Shown here: positions 1 to 5,999 of the stretch, piece by piece
How positions within the stretch are numbered: position 1 is the stretch's first letter
Layout of the letters: each line of letters opens with the position of its first letter
Origin: Marinovum sp.
GTDB lineage: Bacteria; Pseudomonadota; Alphaproteobacteria; Rhodobacterales; Rhodobacteraceae
Direction of reading: 5' to 3'
NCBI GenBank assembly: GCA_002711145.1
Contig: PAHS01000051.1
Span: forward strand, 2,843 to 8,872
Length of the DNA stretch: 6,030 nt
Notes under the pieces: model-generated
Database searches by the model: none
Seen by the model: the letters and a program-made list of their open reading frames with translations, nothing else
Told to the model about the DNA's origin: nothing
Program-made: the position numbers and the translations under genes

Positions 1-2
1 GA

Positions 3-602
3 TACGGTTTGCGTGGCACAACACTTGAAAAAGTCGGAGAAATAGCTGGTGTATCTAAAGGCGTTGTCCTTCATCACTTTAAGGACAAAAGTGCATTACT
101 TGAAGCCGTTTTTCGCCGCTCCAACTCAGTACTGAGCATGTCGCTTTTGCGCCTTTATCGCCACGCGGAAACGCCACATGAGAGGTTTTGGGCTATAGCT
201 TACGCAAATTTTTCGGAAACCATTTACAATCAAGAGGTTTGTCAGGCCTGGGTGTCGCTACTAGCAGAAGTCCCGCATAATGCGATGTGTCAGCGGGTAC
301 AGGCGGCTAATAACTCTCGTATCAAAAGTAATCTATCACATGAGTTGAAACATTTCGTTGCCAAAAAAAAGGTATCAGAAATTGCCAATCTTCTAGGAAT
401 CTTGATTGACGGGATATGGGTACGCGCGGGATTATTTGCTATTATTCCTAATTGTGACAAGGCCCTTGATGAATTTGAGTTTACTACACTCTATCTTGTG
501 GGAGCATCTTTAGAAGAACAAAAACGTCACAGAGACGCTCGCGCAAAAATCAAAACAATCGCTAAGATCGCCCTCAGTCCAGAGCTATTTCAACCTAAAT
601 AA
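3..602 (+). CDS. TetR-family transcriptional repressor, BetI-like (5' end outside window)
   Basis: This is a DNA-binding repressor of the TetR family that most resembles BetI, the choline-responsive repressor of glycine-betaine synthesis genes. The frame is open to the left edge, so the gene starts upstream. By eye-alignment to E. coli BetI about 24 N-terminal residues are missing, and the TTG at 9 is not a credible start. The helix-turn-helix is visible at once (VGEIAGVSKGVVLHHFKDK, about 36-95), with the typical recognition segment before the HHFKDK hallmark. The ligand-binding half carries BetI-like signatures: a CQAWVSLLAE segment, RVQAANNSRIKSNL, and LIDGIWVRAGLF, comparable to LIDGLWLRGAL in BetI. 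The C-terminus runs roughly 30 residues beyond E. coli BetI. The gene is convergent with the transporter, with 8 nt between stop codons and no clear hairpin terminator. TetR membership is secure; the effector is unknown, and choline or a related methylated amine is only inferred. Confidence 0.88.
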   Translation, partial: YGLRGTTLEKVGEIAGVSKGVVLHHFKDKSALLEAVFRRSNSVLSMSLLRLYRHAETPHERFWAIAYANFSETIYNQEVCQAWVSLLAEVPHNAMCQRVQAANNSRIKSNLSHELKHFVAKKKVSEIANLLGILIDGIWVRAGLFAIIPNCDKALDEFEFTTLYLVGASLEEQKRHRDARAKIKTIAKIALSPELFQPK

Positions 603-610
603 TTGTTTTC

Positions 611-1522
611 TTAATCAGCAGAACTAATACGACCAAAGCGAGTTTTAATAATCTCAGACAACGGCTCAAGCACACTTGCAGATATTATTAAGATAATACC
701 AAGGCTCTCTCTTATACCAAACGGTTCATTAGCAAATAGGGCGGCTGTGATAGACCCAAAGATTATCTCAGTCATCATCAGTAAGCCAACAAGGCCGGGG
801 CTGATATACTTGGGCCCCCACAATGATGCAAAGGCTCCAGGGATAACAAAAACAGCCATAAAAGTAAAAAGCCAGGGGAGAACACCAATTATCTTTTCAA
901 TTGACGGAAGTTGATTTGATGCCAAAAAATAACACAAAATGAGAGAAGCGATCATACTCCAGAAAAAAAATCCGATTGTCATGTCCACTGCTGAATGACC
1001 TTCATGCTTGCGTATACGAATGGTAGCAATCGCCCATATAATCCCAGAAAGAATACCTAACCAATCACCAACATTTTTCGGGATGGGAAAATTCCGCCCC
1101 AAACCAAAAATGATCAACATTCCCATTAATGCAAGAATTATGGCGAGAATGCGCTGCCATGTAATAGTTTCATTAAGAATTATAGCTGCCAATAATGTGC
1201 TCCAAACGGGTGTTAAATAGAAAAGGAGCATTGCACGAACAACATCAGTGTAAAGAAATGCAAGCGTGTAACAGAGTAAAGCAACACCGGAAAGAATAGC
1301 CGTAATTTGAAGGCTAATGCCTCCATTTTTTATTGATTTAAAACGCAGGATCGTTACTGGCAAAAGAAGTATTGTAGGAGCAGCAAACCAAATCGCCGAA
1401 CTCCATAACCCATGGATACCAGCATCATTTATTGCTCTCACCGGTATCCAGAATATTCCCCAGATAGCCCCTGCGTAGAGACAAGCAAAGCGAGCCAATG
1501 CTATCGTCGACCATTTGTTCAT
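611..1522 (-). CDS. EamA/DMT-superfamily transporter, ten predicted membrane helices
   Basis: This is an inner-membrane permease of the drug/metabolite transporter superfamily (two EamA repeats), moving a small metabolite in or out of the cell. The 303-residue protein has the usual family length and about ten hydrophobic helices. The first, near residues 9-28, contains a GAIWGIFWIPVRA-type segment. A loop with GRNFPIPKNVGDW near the middle separates the two repeats, and the second repeat begins with LGILSGIIWAIATIRIRK. The protein ends in a short polar tail after a final helix (ESLGIILIISASVLEP). I chose the ATG at 1522-1520 over the TTG one codon upstream; neither has a strong Shine-Dalgarno sequence. 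The gene is divergent from the catabolic cluster and shares a 171-bp intergenic region with it, so it could be co-regulated and carry that pathway's substrate or product. That link is positional inference. Fold assignment is firm; substrate is unknown. Confidence 0.87.
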   Translation of the reverse strand: MNKWSTIALARFACLYAGAIWGIFWIPVRAINDAGIHGLWSSAIWFAAPTILLLPVTILRFKSIKNGGISLQITAILSGVALLCYTLAFLYTDVVRAMLLFYLTPVWSTLLAAIILNETITWQRILAIILALMGMLIIFGLGRNFPIPKNVGDWLGILSGIIWAIATIRIRKHEGHSAVDMTIGFFFWSMIASLILCYFLASNQLPSIEKIIGVLPWLFTFMAVFVIPGAFASLWGPKYISPGLVGLLMMTEIIFGSITAALFANEPFGIRESLGIILIISASVLEPLSEIIKTRFGRISSAD

Positions 1523-1554
1523 CAAGTATTCATGCCTGTCTGCTAACCTTATTT

Positions 1555-1583
1555 TTACTAACTAATGGTAAGTTTATTGTCAA
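1555..1583 (-). promoter_or_regulatory. Candidate sigma-70-type promoter for the DMT transporter
   Basis: Reading the minus strand, a perfect TTGACA -35 hexamer lies at 1583-1578. A 17-nt spacer separates it from TAGTAA at 1560-1555, which matches the TATAAT consensus at only three of six positions. The site is about 33 nt upstream of the transporter ATG. The ideal -35 and spacing support it; the weak -10 and the AT-rich context keep confidence low. Confidence 0.35.
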
Positions 1584-1593
1584 ATAGTCAGTT

Positions 1594-1642
1594 TTGCTTT
1601 AGGCTAATGTTATAAAATTATAAAACGTATTAATAATGTTAT
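1594..1642 (+). promoter_or_regulatory. Candidate promoter/operator region of the GMC-led cluster
   Basis: This AT-rich stretch precedes the first gene of the cluster. It contains TTGCTT at 1594-1599 (a poor -35) and TATAAA-like hexamers at 1611-1616 and 1619-1624. The nonamer TAATGTTAT occurs directly repeated at 1605-1613 and 1634-1642, 29 bp apart. Between the copies lie TTATAA-AA-TTATAA (1610-1623) and a 12-bp near-dyad, TAAAACGTATTA (1621-1632, five of six pairs). Such elements overlapping a -10 are compatible with a repressor site, but AT-rich DNA produces these patterns easily. The binding protein, if any, is unknown; the nearby BetI-like regulator is a candidate by position only. Confidence 0.3.
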
Positions 1643-1693
1643 GAAAAATGGTGATAGAAATGGCAAGTTTTATGATAAGTTGGAAATGCATCA

Positions 1694-3349
1694 ATGGATT
1701 ATGACTATATAATTGTTGGCGCTGGATCAGCAGGATGTGTGCTCGCTAATCGTTTGACTAAAGATGCCAACCACCGTGTTCTTCTCGTTGAGGCAGGACC
1801 AAAAAACAAGGGCCTATCTCTTAAAATTCCGGCAGCAATTTTAAAAAATCTCCAAAGCACTAAACACAACTGGGCTTATCAGGGTGAGCCTGAGCCCGGT
1901 TTAGGGGGACGTACGATCACCCATGATCGTGGTAAAACCTTGGGAGGATCTTCCTCTATAAATGGTCTATGCTTTATTCGGGGTCATGCCTTAGATTTTG
2001 AGGGATGGCGACAAGCCGGGTGCGAAGGCTGGGGCTACGCAGATGTATTGCCATATTTCAAGCGTATCGAAAATTACTCAGGTGGTGGCGACGAATATCG
2101 TGGTGGGGACGGCCCCCTAGGAGTCCATCGGCCAGCACCTCAAAACCCCATATATAAGGCCTTTGTAGATGCTGGCCGAGACGCTGGCTATCCGATTACT
2201 GATGATATCTGTGGTTATCGCCAGGAAGGGTTTGGCGTTTTTGACATGAGCATCGATAAAGGTGAGCGCAACAGCACAGCTAAGGCTTACCTTGAGCCCG
2301 TTAGATCAAGACAAAATCTTACCGTTATAACCGATACCCAGGTTCAGAAAATTCTTTTTGACGGCATAGAGGCCAAGGGTATCAGCTATCACAGAGGAAA
2401 CGGTGATATTACCAAAGCCTATGCCTCCAAAGAAGTGATCCTCAGTGCTGGTGCAGTTGGAAGTCCACAGTTATTGATGCTGTCTGGTGTGGGCCCAGCC
2501 TCGCACCTGAAAGAAATTGGGATCCCTGTCATCACTGATATACCAGGTGTGGGCCAAAATCTAAATGATCATCCTGATTTTGTCCTAAAATTTCGGTGCC
2601 TCCAGCCTGTTTCTATTTGGCCTCAAACACGGTTCATCGGGCGGAATATGGCAGGAATACGCTGGCTCTTACGGCGTGATGGCATCTGTGCTTCAAACCA
2701 ATTTGAAACTGTAGCGTGTGTCCGATCAGCAGCTGGCGTCGAATATCCTGATATTCAATTAACAGTCTCACCCGCAGCGGTAGATGATCAAACATGGGAG
2801 CCGTTACCAGAGCATGCTTTTCAAATACATGTCGGACTAATGCGAAATTTCAGTCGTGGCAGCATCACGCTACGGGATGCTAATCCTGCAACCCACCCAC
2901 GAATTCTAGCAAATTATTTAAAGGATCCTCGGGATCGCGATCTGCTACGCAAAGGCATTAGAATCGTTCGTGAGCTTGCGGACCAACCCTCCTTTAAGCC
3001 GCTGTGTGGAGATGAGATTTACCCTGGCACTGCGGTTCAATCCGATAATGAGTTAGATGCTTGTCTTGAAGAAAAAATAAACACGCAGTGGCATCTCTCT
3101 GGCACTGCACGCATGGGGTCCAGCAACAACCGCGAAGCAGTTGTCGACCCTCAAGGGAGGGTCCATGGTCTATCAGGGTTACGGATAGTAGACGCATCTA
3201 TTATGCCTGCGGCAACCAATGGAAACACTAATAGTCCGACCATAATGATCGCCGAGAAACTCAGCGACTCTATTCTTGGCAAAACTCCATTGGCGCGCAT
3301 AGAGGTACCAGTATGGCAAAACAAAGATTATGAAACTTGCCAGCGTTAA
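1694..3349 (+). CDS. GMC-family FAD-dependent oxidoreductase, choline/alcohol dehydrogenase type
   Basis: This flavoprotein oxidises an alcohol to an aldehyde using FAD; the family includes choline dehydrogenase BetA, glucose oxidase and many short-chain alcohol dehydrogenases. At the N-terminus the dinucleotide-binding GAGSAG (residues 9-14) is followed by the acidic strand end LLVEAG (30-35). GMC signature 1 is GKTLGGSSSING (80-91) and signature 2 is GAVGSPQLLMLSGVGP (253-268). The catalytic His is in WHLSGTARMG (His467), and the second active-site position is an Asn in GNTNSPTIMIAEK (about Asn511). The His/Asn pair is the one seen in choline oxidase and dehydrogenase. At 551 aa with an intact C-terminal tail (PVWQNKDYETCQR) it is full length. 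The ATG at 1694 is preceded only by a weak GGA at 1682-1684. It leads a cluster, with 22 nt to the next gene. Family is certain; choline as substrate is not, because no betaine-aldehyde dehydrogenase gene adjoins it here. Confidence 0.93.
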   Translation: MDYDYIIVGAGSAGCVLANRLTKDANHRVLLVEAGPKNKGLSLKIPAAILKNLQSTKHNWAYQGEPEPGLGGRTITHDRGKTLGGSSSINGLCFIRGHALDFEGWRQAGCEGWGYADVLPYFKRIENYSGGGDEYRGGDGPLGVHRPAPQNPIYKAFVDAGRDAGYPITDDICGYRQEGFGVFDMSIDKGERNSTAKAYLEPVRSRQNLTVITDTQVQKILFDGIEAKGISYHRGNGDITKAYASKEVILSAGAVGSPQLLMLSGVGPASHLKEIGIPVITDIPGVGQNLNDHPDFVLKFRCLQPVSIWPQTRFIGRNMAGIRWLLRRDGICASNQFETVACVRSAAGVEYPDIQLTVSPAAVDDQTWEPLPEHAFQIHVGLMRNFSRGSITLRDANPATHPRILANYLKDPRDRDLLRKGIRIVRELADQPSFKPLCGDEIYPGTAVQSDNELDACLEEKINTQWHLSGTARMGSSNNREAVVDPQGRVHGLSGLRIVDASIMPAATNGNTNSPTIMIAEKLSDSILGKTPLARIEVPVWQNKDYETCQR

Positions 3350-3358
3350 TGGTTAATT

Positions 3359-3364
3359 AAGGAG
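3359..3364 (+). promoter_or_regulatory. Strong ribosome binding site of the VOC gene
   Basis: AAGGAG lies 7 nt upstream of the ATG at 3372, inside the 22-nt gap after the GMC stop codon. It is the best Shine-Dalgarno sequence in the window and fixes the start of the small downstream gene. Confidence 0.8.
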
Positions 3365-3371
3365 TGAATAA

Positions 3372-3758
3372 ATGATTGCGTATGTAATGGTTGGAACAAA
3401 CGATCTAGAGAGTGCAGTCAAATTTTATGATCGATTAATGCCTAAGATGAATATGGTTCGTGTAGAAACCGATAAAGATTTTGCTGCTTACGCTCCCAAA
3501 AGTAAGCCAGAAAACATTGAATTTTATGTTACCAAACCATTTGATGGTAACCGCGCAAACTCTGGAAACGGCACTATGATTGCGCTTGCAGTAGAAACCA
3601 GCCAAATTGTTGATGACTGCCATAAGGCCGGCATTGATGCAGGAGGAAAAGACGAAGGGGCTCCGGGTTTTCGTCCAGCAAATGGTAACATATACTACGC
3701 CTATGTTCGAGATCTGGACGGAAACAAACTTTGTTTCGTGCATGAAAAAGAGTTTTAA
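3372..3758 (+). CDS. Small VOC-superfamily (glyoxalase/bleomycin-resistance fold) protein
   Basis: This is a single-module vicinal-oxygen-chelate protein of 128 residues, two beta-alpha-beta-beta-beta repeats, probably cytoplasmic and dimeric as in its relatives. Repeat one begins MIAYVMVGTNDLESAVKFYD (1-20). The SGNGTMIAL segment (64-72), GGKDEGAPGFR (91-101) and YAYVRDLDGNKLCFVHE (109-125) are hallmarks of a very common bacterial VOC subfamily of unassigned function. Aligned by eye to E. coli glyoxalase I, the first metal-ligand position is Tyr4 instead of His, and the last is Cys121 instead of Glu, so a classical metal centre is doubtful. It is preceded by AAGGAG and its stop overlaps the next start by 1 nt (TAATG), so it is translated with its neighbours. 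Possible roles are isomerase, epimerase, lyase or small-molecule binding; none can be chosen from sequence alone. Confidence 0.85.
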   Translation: MIAYVMVGTNDLESAVKFYDRLMPKMNMVRVETDKDFAAYAPKSKPENIEFYVTKPFDGNRANSGNGTMIALAVETSQIVDDCHKAGIDAGGKDEGAPGFRPANGNIYYAYVRDLDGNKLCFVHEKEF

Positions 3759-3760
3759 TG
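3756..3760 (+). promoter_or_regulatory. TAATG stop-start overlap (translational coupling)
   Basis: The TAA stop of the VOC gene and the first ATG of the methyltransferase-like gene share one base. An AAAGAG at 3747-3752 inside the VOC coding end gives a usable Shine-Dalgarno sequence. Further in-frame ATGs at 3761 and 3767 make the exact start ambiguous by one to three codons. Confidence 0.7.
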
Positions 3761-4972
3761 ATGAGTATGCCTGAGCTGCCATTCCTTAAGTTCGACGCCG
3801 TGCATTCTGTTTATACAGGTAGCAAGGCTTTATCACCTTTCCATGAATGCTATGCTAATAAAGATACCATCCTGAGACTAGCGGCTGGTCGCTTTTTTGC
3901 CCACTATAATGGTGAAGATATCGAGGAAGCATATTGGGCATTACGCAATAGAGCCGCACTGTTTGATGTTCCTGAAAGACCAGTGGAGATTAGCGGACCA
4001 GATGTGATTGAATTTCTAGATCAAATTTTTACTCGCCGTAGTAACCAGCTTAAAGTTGGTAGTGGGCATTATACATTAGCCTGCACTTACAAAGGCGGCC
4101 TATTTATGGACGGTATTTTGTTTCGCCTCGATGAGAAAAAGTTTTGGTTCGTACATCCTGATGGAGATCTCAACACCTGGTTTCTAGCTCATAGCAATAA
4201 TTATGACGTGTCGATTTCTGATCCACAATCGCGAGTTCTTCAGCTCCAAGGACCAATATCACTTGCTATCATAAATTCAGCCACAGACGGTAATGTCGAC
4301 CAGAACATGGGTTATTTTAAAAGTGGGTTATATTCAATTGGGGGACAGGCTGTATTGATATCTAGAACAGGATGGACTGGTGAATTAGGATATGAAATAT
4401 ACACTCTTGGCCGGAATACAGACTACAAACGTCTATGGAACGACCTCACCAATTCTGGTAAAAAATATGGTATGGTTTTCAGTAGCATGCAGGCAATGAA
4501 TATCCGCAGAATAGAAGCAGGTATTCTTGATAGTGGCAGCGATTTCGATACGAGCATGGCACCTGATGAAGCAGGGCTTTCAAGATTTATCGATAGAGAT
4601 AAAAAATGTTTTATAGGTTGTGAAGCCATTAAAAAAAGGAAGCAGGGCAACCGAATTCATGGCGTTGTGGCTAGAAACTATATACCTAGGAGTGGCGATC
4701 TTGTTCATGATCAGAAAAATCTATTAGGGTATGTAACGACAGGCGCCTATTCGCCAGAGTTCGAGGCCGGAATTGGTTATGTAAGATTCGACACCGCAGC
4801 AGACTGGATAGGACAAGATTATTTTATTGGTACTTTGGATAGTTCAAAGCATCCTTGCAAGATTGTTGCTTTACCTTTTTATGACAAGAATAAGCGAATA
4901 CCTAAAATGTCAAACCTTGACTTACATGAGAGTATAATTCTTGCTAATAACAAAAAAGCTGGGATGAATTAA
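3758..4972 (+). CDS. GcvT/DmdA-like folate-binding aminomethyl- or methyltransferase homologue
   Basis: This protein belongs to the T-protein superfamily, which moves one-carbon units from N-, S- or O-methyl(ene) donors to tetrahydrofolate (glycine-cleavage T-protein, DMSP demethylase DmdA, LigM-type O-demethylases). Visible landmarks are RNRAALFDVPE in the N-terminal domain and YKGGLFMDGILFR with Asp118 at the position of the second Asp of the GGxxDD motif. RTGWTGELGYEIY (203-215) corresponds to RTGYTGExGYEI of GcvT, NIRRIEAG (248-255) to TLRLEAG, and FIGCEAI to FIGREAL. A C-terminal barrel ends LPFYDKNKRIPK (372-383). It is longer than E. coli GcvT (404 versus about 364 aa), with about 15 extra residues at the front and a 21-residue tail. 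No gcvH or gcvP is nearby, and the cluster contains an alcohol dehydrogenase and a lyase, so a catabolic demethylase is more likely than a glycine-cleavage component. Superfamily is secure; donor substrate is unknown. Confidence 0.85.
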   Translation: MMSMPELPFLKFDAVHSVYTGSKALSPFHECYANKDTILRLAAGRFFAHYNGEDIEEAYWALRNRAALFDVPERPVEISGPDVIEFLDQIFTRRSNQLKVGSGHYTLACTYKGGLFMDGILFRLDEKKFWFVHPDGDLNTWFLAHSNNYDVSISDPQSRVLQLQGPISLAIINSATDGNVDQNMGYFKSGLYSIGGQAVLISRTGWTGELGYEIYTLGRNTDYKRLWNDLTNSGKKYGMVFSSMQAMNIRRIEAGILDSGSDFDTSMAPDEAGLSRFIDRDKKCFIGCEAIKKRKQGNRIHGVVARNYIPRSGDLVHDQKNLLGYVTTGAYSPEFEAGIGYVRFDTAADWIGQDYFIGTLDSSKHPCKIVALPFYDKNKRIPKMSNLDLHESIILANNKKAGMN

Positions 4973-5129
4973 GTATGGCAAACCTAACGTACTTTCACCT
5001 GATATCAGAACCTCAAAACTGGGCCAAGGTTCTGCTGCTCAAAGCTATCTTGCCAAAATTGAGTTATATGACGGCTCTGCTCAAAATATAAGTGCCTTTA
5101 ACCCACCAGAAATTATTCAAAAGGAATAG
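4968..5129 (+). pseudogene. Coding-like open stretch without start codon (frameshifted extension or gene remnant)
   Basis: Between the methyltransferase-like gene and the lyase, the frame starting at 4968 stays open for 53 codons and ends with TAG at 5127-5129, 9 nt before the lyase ATG. It has no ATG, GTG or TTG, and a TGA at 4965 closes it upstream. Its codons look coding: purine-rich first positions and mixed hydrophilic content (for example GQGSAAQSYLAKIELYDG). Removing one T from the AATTAAG at 4967-4973 would join it to the preceding gene in frame, adding 52 residues. Explanations are an indel in a real gene or in the sequence data, or the remnant of a small gene that began at the in-frame ATG 4907. 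I do not recognise the peptide, so no function is assigned. Confidence 0.45.
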
Positions 5130-5133
5130 GAAA
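5121..5133 (+). promoter_or_regulatory. Ribosome binding site of the CitE-like gene
   Basis: The purine-rich AAGGAATAGGAAA precedes the ATG at 5139. GGAAA ends 5 nt before the start, and AGGAA lies 12 nt before it. This supports 5139 over the in-frame ATG at 5157 and suggests translation as part of the cluster. Confidence 0.6.
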
Positions 5134-5138
5134 CACTA

Positions 5139-5999
5139 ATGACTGAAAATACTTCCATGCAACCACGTCGAAGCTTCATTTTTGTACCGGGACTTAGGCC
5201 CGACATGTTTCCCAAAGCTGTTGCCAGTGGAGTTGATATGGTTTGTGTAGAGTTGGAAGATGGCATCGCGCCAAAAGATAAGGCAGAGGCACGAAAAAAA
5301 GCATTAGCACTTTTTGATAATCCACATTCTGATGATGGTGTTGAGCGAATTGTACGTATCAATTCAATGCGTGAAAAATTTGGCATTGAGGATGTTAGTG
5401 CCATCCTATCAACCCAAACACCACCTCCCGCTTTAATGATGCCAAAGGTGCGCAGCCCAGATGAAGTTATAATATTAGATCAACTGCTATCGGAAGCAGG
5501 GCATGATACCCGCCTTCATGTAATCATTGAGACCAATGAGGGCTTAGAAGCCGCTTATGAAATCGCCCACTCAAGTGATAGGATGGATGCGATGTTTTTT
5601 GGTGCTATCGATATGGCGCCTGAATTACGTTGTGACATGGCCTGGGAACCTTTGCTGTATGCACGCTCTAAAGTGGTTCACGCGGCCGCTAGTGCCGGTC
5701 TTGACGTTATAGATGTGCCTTATCTCGATTTAGATGATCTTGATGGAATGAGAGTTGCTGCTGAGCAAGCGAGGATGCTGGGTTTTTCTGGGAAGGGGTC
5801 AATACATCCCAAGCAAATCCCTATCCTCAATGAAGTATTCACGCCTTCGCCAGACCAGATTAACCGAGCGAGACGCACCATAGCTGAATTTGAAAAAGCA
5901 GATACAGGTCTTGTTGTTATTGACGGAAAACTGATCGAAAAGCCAGTATTACGGGAAATGTACCGGATCGTAAGTATAGCTGATAGGATGGGGCTTTAA
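5139..5999 (+). CDS. CitE/HpcH-HpaI-type C-C lyase (aldolase/citrate-lyase beta-like)
   Basis: This cytoplasmic TIM-barrel enzyme belongs to the family of citrate-lyase beta subunits, malyl-CoA/beta-methylmalyl-CoA lyases and related Mg-dependent aldolases, which break or form a C-C bond next to a carboxylate or acyl-CoA. The N-terminal RRSFIFVPGLRPDMFPKA (10-27) and CVELEDGIAPKDK (36-48) are typical. Arg73 in VRIN is the usual substrate-binding arginine. Glu131 in VIIETNEGL and Asp158 in FFGAIDMA are the expected metal ligands. KGSIHPKQI (219-227) is the family hallmark near the C-terminus. At 286 aa it has the usual length of stand-alone CitE-like proteins. No other citrate-lyase subunit genes are visible, so it is not part of the three-subunit citrate lyase. 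It follows the methyltransferase-like gene after 166 nt, mostly filled by the coding-like stretch. Likely role: last cleavage step of the pathway encoded by the cluster. Substrate is unknown. Confidence 0.9.
   Translation: MTENTSMQPRRSFIFVPGLRPDMFPKAVASGVDMVCVELEDGIAPKDKAEARKKALALFDNPHSDDGVERIVRINSMREKFGIEDVSAILSTQTPPPALMMPKVRSPDEVIILDQLLSEAGHDTRLHVIIETNEGLEAAYEIAHSSDRMDAMFFGAIDMAPELRCDMAWEPLLYARSKVVHAAASAGLDVIDVPYLDLDDLDGMRVAAEQARMLGFSGKGSIHPKQIPILNEVFTPSPDQINRARRTIAEFEKADTGLVVIDGKLIEKPVLREMYRIVSIADRMGL

Noticed and set aside
590..640. Possible bidirectional terminator between the convergent repressor and transporter genes
   Set aside because: Only 8 nt separate the stop codons, and I could not find a stable GC-containing hairpin followed by a T-run.
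1008..1220. 70-codon plus-strand ORF inside the transporter gene
   Set aside because: It is antisense to a well-supported membrane protein, with low-complexity composition and no family features.
2994..3197. 67-codon minus-strand ORF inside the GMC gene
   Set aside because: It lies opposite the conserved catalytic-His region of the GMC protein, which fully explains the sequence.
3435..3782. 115-codon minus-strand ORF opposite the VOC gene
   Set aside because: The plus-strand frame has clear VOC motifs and a strong ribosome binding site; the minus frame shows no recognisable domain.
4423..4650. 75-codon minus-strand ORF opposite the methyltransferase-like gene
   Set aside because: It is a shadow of the conserved RRIEAG-FIGCEAI region and has no supporting features.
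4951..4972. Programmed frameshift at the A-run (CAAAAAAGC) near the end of the methyltransferase-like gene
   Set aside because: The downstream coding-like stretch needs a +1 shift after 4967, because a TGA at 4965 blocks a +1 shift at the A-run, and a -1 shift enters a different frame.
4975..5091. 38-codon ATG-started ORF just after the methyltransferase-like gene
   Set aside because: It overlaps the better coding-like frame, uses runs of CTG codons unlike its neighbours, and lacks a convincing Shine-Dalgarno sequence at the right distance.
5117..5404. 95-codon minus-strand ORF opposite the start of the CitE-like gene
   Set aside because: It is serine-rich shadow sequence opposite highly conserved CitE motifs.
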